Shown here piece after piece: positions 5,620 to 10,292 of a stretch of DNA of 10,292 nt. The notes below the pieces were generated by a model. The model ran no database searches, was not told the DNA's origin, and worked only from the letters and a program-made list of their open reading frames with translations. The stretch covers positions 1 through 10,292 of the forward strand of contig JBMNOT010000067.1 of the NCBI GenBank assembly GCA_050943225.1. The letters run 5' to 3'. Each line of letters starts with the position of its first letter. The stretch's first letter is position 1. The position numbers and the translations under genes are program-made. The stretch is from SZUA-584 sp050943225. GTDB lineage: Bacteria; Bacillota; Clostridia; Christensenellales; SZUA-584.

Positions 5620-6072
5620 ATGGAAAGGATATGGATCGGGTCTGAGCTGTGGTCGCTGGGCAACATGATACGCCGGTATTACGATTTCGCGACGCACCGG
5701 AAAGAGATCGAAGCGATTACCGGCAACAACGGGCGGATCATCCGTTTTCTCGCGGACAATGCGGGCCGGGACGTTTACCAGAAGCACCTGGAGGAGGAAT
5801 TCGGCATCACCCGTTCCACCGCGTCCAAAGTGCTGCGGCTGATGGAGCAGAAAGGTCTTATTGCGCGGCATTCGGTGGAAAGAGATGCCCGCCTCAAAAA
5901 GATTGTGCTCACGGATAAGGCGTGGAAGATTTACAGCATTATGCGCCACGACAAGGAGAAGATGGAGCAGCAGCTTGTGCGCGGCTTTTCTGAGAAGGAA
6001 ATCATGACGCTGCACGGCTATATCCAGCGGATGAAAGACAACATTTCAAAGAGCAGAGCGGAGGATACATGA
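5620..6072 (+). CDS. MarR-family winged-helix transcriptional regulator
   Basis: A 150-residue DNA-binding protein, probably a dimer. Helical ends (about 5-45 and 102-145) would form the dimer interface. The winged helix lies between: helix-turn-helix around residues 53-80 (KHLEEEFGITRSTASKVLRL), then the wing with the family pattern D-x-R followed by LT (D88, R91, L97-T98). The start is the ATG at 5620, with AAAGGA (5607-5612) seven bases upstream. An in-frame ATG at 5551 overlaps the -10 box of the promoter and cannot be the start of the main transcript. The last four bases overlap the ATG of the first ABC gene (ATGA), so translation is coupled. By context it most likely regulates the exporter operon, perhaps releasing DNA on binding a drug or metabolite; the ligand cannot be read from the sequence. 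Confidence 0.92.
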   Translation: MERIWIGSELWSLGNMIRRYYDFATHRKEIEAITGNNGRIIRFLADNAGRDVYQKHLEEEFGITRSTASKVLRLMEQKGLIARHSVERDARLKKIVLTDKAWKIYSIMRHDKEKMEQQLVRGFSEKEIMTLHGYIQRMKDNISKSRAEDT

Positions 6073-7820
6073 TAAAAAGGCTGCTGGGCAGCGTGAGGGA
6101 ATACAAAAAGGACAGTATTCTCTCGCCGATATACGTGACAATCGAATCGATACTCGAGATCATCATACCCACGCTGATGGCGTATTTGATCGATAGGGGT
6201 GTCAGCAAGGGCGACATGTCGTACGTGCTGCGGATGGGTCTTGTGCTGGTGGCGCTCGCGATGCTGTCGCTCCTAACCGGCTTTCTGGCGGGTCGCAGCG
6301 CGGCGATTGCGTCAGCGGGCTTTGCGAAAAACCTGCGCCGCGACATATTTAAAAACGTGCAGCGGTTTTCGTTCTCCAATATCGACAAGTTTTCCACCGC
6401 CAGCCTTATCACGCGGCTGACGACAGACGTCACCAACGTGCAGAACGCCTATCAGGTGCTGATCCGCACGGTGGTACGCGCGCCCGTCATCATTATATTT
6501 GCGCTGATTTTCTCGATGAGCATCGACATGCAGCTGTCGCTGATATTCCTGGGCATCATACCCGTGCTGGGCGTGGGTCTTGCGCTGATCATCGCCAAGG
6601 CGCACCCGATATTCGTGCGGGTGTTCAGCACGTACGACAAGCTGAACAATGTGGTTCAGGAAAACCTGCGCGGCATCCGCGTTGTCAAATCGTTCATTCG
6701 CGAGGACTACGAGAAGAGCAAATTCGCCCGTATCTCGCAGCTTATATATGAGGACTTCACGAAAGCGGGCCGCCGCCTGGCCTACAATATGCCGCTGATG
6801 CAGTTTTCCGTATATGCCTGCATGCTGCTTCTCTCATGGCTGGGCGCCAAAGCGATTGTGGCGAGCGGTAACGACGCCGCCGCAGGGCTGTCCACAGGGG
6901 AGTTGACCAGCCTTATTACCTATACGATGCAAATACTGATGAGCCTGATGCTGCTGTCCATCGCGTTTGTGATGATCATCATATCGCGCGCTTCGGCGCA
7001 GCGCATCGCGGAGGTGCTGGCCGAAAAGAGCGACCTCGCCAACAGAGAGAACCCTGTGACCACGGTAAAAGACGGCGCCATCACATTTGAAAACGTCACA
7101 TTCTCCTATTCAAAAAACGCGGAAAAGCCTGTGCTTGATGGCGTCAGCTTTTCCATCGCGGCAGGTGAGACGGTGGGCATTTTGGGCGGCACCGGCTCTG
7201 CGAAGTCCAGCCTGGTCCAGCTGATACCGCGACTGTATGACGTGACGAACGGCCGGGTGACGGTGGGCGGCGTGGACGTCCGCGATTACGATATCGAGGC
7301 ACTGCGCAACCAGGTGGCGATGGTACTGCAGAGGAATGTGCTGTTCTCCGGTACCATCAAAGAGAACCTGCGCTGGGGCAACGAGAACGCGACGGACGAG
7401 GAGATGATCCGCGCCTGTCAGCTGGCTCAGGCGGACGGGTTTATCCGAGAGTTTCACAACGGGTATGACACATACATCGAACAGGGCGGTACAAACGTGT
7501 CGGGCGGGCAACGGCAGAGAATTTGCATCGCGCGGGCGCTTTTGAAGAACCCCAAAGTGCTGATACTCGACGACTCCACCAGCGCGGTGGACACCAGGAC
7601 GGATGAGCGGATCCGCCATGCGCTCAAAGAGCAGATACCGGACGTAACCAAGATCATCATTGCGCAGCGGGTAGCGTCCGTCAAAGACGCCGACCGGATC
7701 ATCGTGCTGGACGACGGCAGGCTGATTGGCATGGGTACGCATCAGCAGCTGCTTAAGACCTGCGATATCTACCGCGAAGTGTACGAATCTCAAAACAAGG
7801 GGGGTGTGATGCATGTCTAA
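6069..7820 (+). CDS. ABC exporter half-transporter, subunit with degenerate catalytic residues
   Basis: A 583-residue membrane protein: one transmembrane domain followed by one ATP-binding domain. Six membrane helices fall roughly at 17-41, 51-73, 135-150, 155-176, 244-266 and 280-306. In the ATPase part, Walker A reads GGTGSAKS (373-380), with Ala378 in place of the usual Gly. The signature VSGGQ (477-481) is canonical. Walker B ends in D501 followed by D502 where an active exporter has Glu. The switch His is Gln (Q533). This matches the degenerate-site partner of heterodimeric exporters such as TM287/288, LmrCD and BmrCD, so it should pair with the next gene product. Its intact signature would complete the active ATP site of the partner. 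GGAGGA (6060-6065) precedes the start, which overlaps the marR stop by four bases. The substrate, perhaps a drug or a peptide/lipid, is unknown. Confidence 0.93.
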   Translation: MIKRLLGSVREYKKDSILSPIYVTIESILEIIIPTLMAYLIDRGVSKGDMSYVLRMGLVLVALAMLSLLTGFLAGRSAAIASAGFAKNLRRDIFKNVQRFSFSNIDKFSTASLITRLTTDVTNVQNAYQVLIRTVVRAPVIIIFALIFSMSIDMQLSLIFLGIIPVLGVGLALIIAKAHPIFVRVFSTYDKLNNVVQENLRGIRVVKSFIREDYEKSKFARISQLIYEDFTKAGRRLAYNMPLMQFSVYACMLLLSWLGAKAIVASGNDAAAGLSTGELTSLITYTMQILMSLMLLSIAFVMIIISRASAQRIAEVLAEKSDLANRENPVTTVKDGAITFENVTFSYSKNAEKPVLDGVSFSIAAGETVGILGGTGSAKSSLVQLIPRLYDVTNGRVTVGGVDVRDYDIEALRNQVAMVLQRNVLFSGTIKENLRWGNENATDEEMIRACQLAQADGFIREFHNGYDTYIEQGGTNVSGGQRQRICIARALLKNPKVLILDDSTSAVDTRTDERIRHALKEQIPDVTKIIIAQRVASVKDADRIIVLDDGRLIGMGTHQQLLKTCDIYREVYESQNKGGVMHV

Positions 7821-9744
7821 AACGAAGACCGCTGCCGGCGCGCCTTCACCGGGCAAAAGGCAAGAGCCGCGCTTCAAGCCGGGCACCCTCAAACGGCTGC
7901 TGAAGTACATGGCTGAATATCGCGTGCGGCTGGTGCTGGTCATCGTGTGCATCATCGCCAGCGCGGCGGCTTCCGCTTCGGTCTCGGTGTTTCTGCAGAC
8001 GCTGATCGACGATCATGTCGTGCCGCTGCTGGGGCAGGCGAATCCGGAATTCACCGGGCTGATTAGGGTGCTCGTTGTGATGGGGCTGGTTTACGCTGCG
8101 GGCGTTCTGCTCACCCTTGCCTATAACCGGATGCTGGTGGTGATTGAACAGGGTACGCTGAAAAAAATCCGCGACAGGATGTTTACCCATATGCAGACGC
8201 TGCCGATACGGTATTTCGATTCCCACACGTTCGGCGACGTGATGAGCCGCTACACCAACGATACCGATACGCTGCGCCAGGCCATCTCCCAGAGCCTGCC
8301 GCAGATGCTGTCCTCGCTGATGAGGGTGGTTGCGGCGTATGTCGCGATGCTGTATCTCAGCGTTTATCTGGCTGCGTTTGTTGCGGTTTTCGTGGTTATA
8401 CTGCTGCGGGTGCTGAAAGTCATTGTCAAAAAGAGCAGCAAGTATTTCATCAGGCAGCAGCAATCGATGGGCGAAGTAAACGGCTATGTCGAGGAGATGA
8501 TCAACGGCCTGAAGGTGGTCAAGGTTTTTTGCCACGAGCGCAAGGCGGAGGAGGAGTTCGACGCCTTAAACGAGAAGCTGTGCAAAGCTTCCACGCTGGC
8601 CAACAAGTACGGCAATATCACGATGCCCGTGGTGGGCAACATGGGCTATCTGCTCTATGTGCTGCTCGCGGTGCTGGGGGGCTTGGCTATCATCTTCGGC
8701 GTTCCCAACCTGGGCTTTGCGGGTACAGGCGTGATGACGATCGGTACGGTGGTGTCGTTCCTGGCGCTGTCGCGGGGCTTTATCAACCCGATCGGGCAGA
8801 TATCCCTGCAGTTTAACATGGTGATCATGGCTTTGGCAGGCGCTTCCCGCATATTCGACCTGATGGACGAGGAGAGCGAGTGGGACGACGGCTATGTGAC
8901 GCTGGTCAACTGCCTGATTGAGGACGGCGAGGTTCACGAGTGCGCCGAACGGACGGACAGATGGGCATGGAAACAGCCCAATGGCGACGGTACTTTTACC
9001 TACGCGCCGCTTAAGGGCGACATCCGTTTCTATAACGTGGACTTCGGCTATGAGGAGAACAAGCCTGTGCTCCACGACATCACGCTTTACGCCAAGCCGG
9101 GGCAGAAGGTGGCGTTTGTGGGCGCGACGGGCGCGGGCAAGACGACGATCACCAACCTCATCAACCGGTTTTACGATATCGCGGACGGAAAAATTTACTA
9201 CGACGGCATCGATGTGAGCAACATAAAGAAAAGCGACTTAAGGCGGTCGCTGGGCATGGTGCTGCAGGACGTCAACCTGTTTACCGGCACGGTAATGGAC
9301 AACATCCGCTACGGCAAGCTGGACGCTACCGACGAAGAGTGCATCGCGGCGGCCAAACTGGCGAACGCCGACAGCTTTATCCGCATGCTGCCGCAGGGCT
9401 ACCAGACGGTGCTGGAAGGCGACGGCAGCGGCCTTTCGCAGGGGCAGCGGCAGCTGATATCCATCGCGCGGGCGGCAGTGGCCGATCCCCCGGTGATGAT
9501 ACTGGACGAGGCGACGTCGTCCATCGACACGCGCACCGAGGCCATCGTGCAAAAGGGCATGGACGCGCTGATGAAGGGGAGGACGGTTTTCGTCATCGCG
9601 CACCGGCTGTCCACCGTGCAGAACGCCGATGTGATCATGGTGCTGGAGCACGGGCGCATCATTGAGCGCGGCAGCCATGACGAATTGATCGCGCAGCAGG
9701 GCCGGTACTATCAGCTTTACACCGGCATGTTCGAATTGGAGTAA
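7813..9744 (+). CDS. ABC exporter half-transporter, catalytically canonical subunit
   Basis: A 643-residue partner of the preceding protein. After a basic, proline-containing cytoplasmic lead (1-35), six membrane helices fall roughly at 38-62, 82-105, 165-183, 184-204, 271-297 and 304-325. The ATPase part has Walker A GATGAGKT (437-444), Walker B with D565 and catalytic E566, and the switch His H597. The signature is LSQGQ (541-545) instead of LSGGQ. The pair would therefore have one active site (this Walker A/B with the partner's VSGGQ) and one degenerate site. Between the membrane domain and the ATPase lies an extra acidic/aromatic segment (about 355-400, with DRWAWKQPNGDG), which lengthens the protein; I recall similar linkers in other clostridial members. 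ATG at 7813 overlaps the previous stop by eight bases and follows AAGGGGGG (7797-7804). Confidence 0.93.
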   Translation: MSKTKTAAGAPSPGKRQEPRFKPGTLKRLLKYMAEYRVRLVLVIVCIIASAAASASVSVFLQTLIDDHVVPLLGQANPEFTGLIRVLVVMGLVYAAGVLLTLAYNRMLVVIEQGTLKKIRDRMFTHMQTLPIRYFDSHTFGDVMSRYTNDTDTLRQAISQSLPQMLSSLMRVVAAYVAMLYLSVYLAAFVAVFVVILLRVLKVIVKKSSKYFIRQQQSMGEVNGYVEEMINGLKVVKVFCHERKAEEEFDALNEKLCKASTLANKYGNITMPVVGNMGYLLYVLLAVLGGLAIIFGVPNLGFAGTGVMTIGTVVSFLALSRGFINPIGQISLQFNMVIMALAGASRIFDLMDEESEWDDGYVTLVNCLIEDGEVHECAERTDRWAWKQPNGDGTFTYAPLKGDIRFYNVDFGYEENKPVLHDITLYAKPGQKVAFVGATGAGKTTITNLINRFYDIADGKIYYDGIDVSNIKKSDLRRSLGMVLQDVNLFTGTVMDNIRYGKLDATDEECIAAAKLANADSFIRMLPQGYQTVLEGDGSGLSQGQRQLISIARAAVADPPVMILDEATSSIDTRTEAIVQKGMDALMKGRTVFVIAHRLSTVQNADVIMVLEHGRIIERGSHDELIAQQGRYYQLYTGMFELE

Positions 9745-9758
9745 TACGGAGGGTTGCA

Positions 9759-10292
9759 ATGAATTTTGAGACTGTAGCTTTGGACGATAAAAACAGCGCG
9801 CTGGTGATCGTGGACCAGACGCGGCTGCCTGTCGAGGTGGTCACGCTGCGGCTGACCAGGCAGCAGGAGATTCTGGATGCTATCCGCACGCTGAAGGTGC
9901 GCGGCGCGCCCGCAATCGGCGTGGCGGCAGCCATTGGCCTGTATCTTGCCGCCAAGAGCATCTGTGCGGACAGCTTCGACGCTTTTTACCGCGAGTTTCG
10001 GGCAGCCAAGGATGCGCTGGCTGCCACCAGGCCCACGGCGGTGAACCTGTTCTGGGCGCTGGAGCGCATGGAGAAGGTGGTGCAGGACAGCCGGGAGCTG
10101 CCGGTACTGGAGATCAAGCGGCGTCTGTGCAGCGAGGCTAAGGCCATCCGCGAGGAAGACATTAAAGTGTGCCGGGCAATCGGCGAGCACGGCCTTAAGC
10201 TGCTCCACGACGGAGACGGCATTTTGACGCACTGCAACGCAGGACGGTTGGCGACGGTGAAGTACGGCACGGCGCTGGCTCCCATCTCCCTG
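9759..10292 (+). CDS. mtnA: S-methyl-5-thioribose-1-phosphate isomerase (5' half, runs off window)
   Basis: The first 178 residues of a protein that is normally about 345-350 long; the frame stays open to the right edge. MtnA converts 5-methylthioribose-1-phosphate to 5-methylthioribulose-1-phosphate in the methionine salvage pathway, in the cytoplasm. Seen motifs are LVIVDQTRLP (15-24), VRGAPAIGV (47-55), RPTAVNLFWALERM (91-104) and THCNAGRLAT (157-166), where C159 is the catalytic Cys of the family; the catalytic Asp would lie beyond the window. The related eIF2B-like proteins and ribose-1,5-bisphosphate isomerases share the fold, but THCNAG and RGAPAIG fit MtnA best. The ATG follows GGAGG (9748-9752) by six bases and begins 14 bases after the ABC gene, so it is probably the fourth gene of the operon. 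Confidence 0.92.
   Translation, partial: MNFETVALDDKNSALVIVDQTRLPVEVVTLRLTRQQEILDAIRTLKVRGAPAIGVAAAIGLYLAAKSICADSFDAFYREFRAAKDALAATRPTAVNLFWALERMEKVVQDSRELPVLEIKRRLCSEAKAIREEDIKVCRAIGEHGLKLLHDGDGILTHCNAGRLATVKYGTALAPISL

Noticed and set aside
7110..7955. A 281-residue minus-strand open frame across the junction of the two ABC genes
   Set aside because: It is antisense to the conserved ATPase motifs and has no family-like motif of its own.
9717..10232. Minus-strand open frame opposite the start of mtnA
   Set aside because: The plus strand encodes a recognisable MtnA N-terminal half with a good ribosome binding site.

Overview
This 10.3 kb window looks like a chromosomal segment of a moderately GC-rich Gram-positive anaerobe of the Firmicutes/Clostridia type. 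The evidence is strong purine-rich Shine-Dalgarno sequences, one TTG start, sigma-A-type promoters, tightly packed operons with overlapping stop/start codons, and gene families typical of that group: a DUF815 ATPase, a MarR-controlled heterodimeric ABC exporter, a YbaK-type deacylase and a bacterial endonuclease Q-like protein. The lineage is inference; no rRNA or other taxonomic marker is present.

Layout. (1) 1-680: the C-terminal end of a repeat protein whose start lies outside the window, followed by an intrinsic terminator at 724-754. (2) 796-2883: a good promoter drives a two-gene unit, a DUF815 AAA+ ATPase (TTG start) translationally coupled to a short-chain dehydrogenase with a basic tail. 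(3) 2977-4038: a YbaK-type Cys-tRNA(Pro) deacylase and a DUF4304-like protein, both on the plus strand. (4) 4125-5432, minus strand: an endonuclease Q-like PHP-domain protein, convergent with the previous pair. (5) 5433-5619: a divergent intergenic region with a promoter for each side and two small hairpins in the marR leader. (6) 5620-10292: marR, two ABC half-transporters and the first half of mtnA, with overlaps or 14-nt spacing that suggest one operon running off the right edge.

The best understood module is marR-ABC-ABC. The first half-transporter carries the non-canonical catalytic residues (Asp for Glu after Walker B, Gln for the switch His, Ala in the P-loop). The second carries the canonical residues but an altered signature motif (LSQGQ). 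This is the pattern of heterodimeric exporters with one degenerate and one active ATP site, of the TM287/288, LmrCD and BmrCD kind. The MarR protein probably controls the operon. mtnA (methionine salvage) follows closely and may be co-transcribed.

Nothing here clearly amounts to an undescribed system. The most useful points for follow-up are the repeat protein, the DUF815-SDR coupling, the basic tail of the SDR, the bacterial EndoQ homologue, and start-site corrections for three genes (SDR, endoQ, marR). No stretch over 300 bases lacks a gene; no tRNA, rRNA, CRISPR array or insertion sequence was seen.
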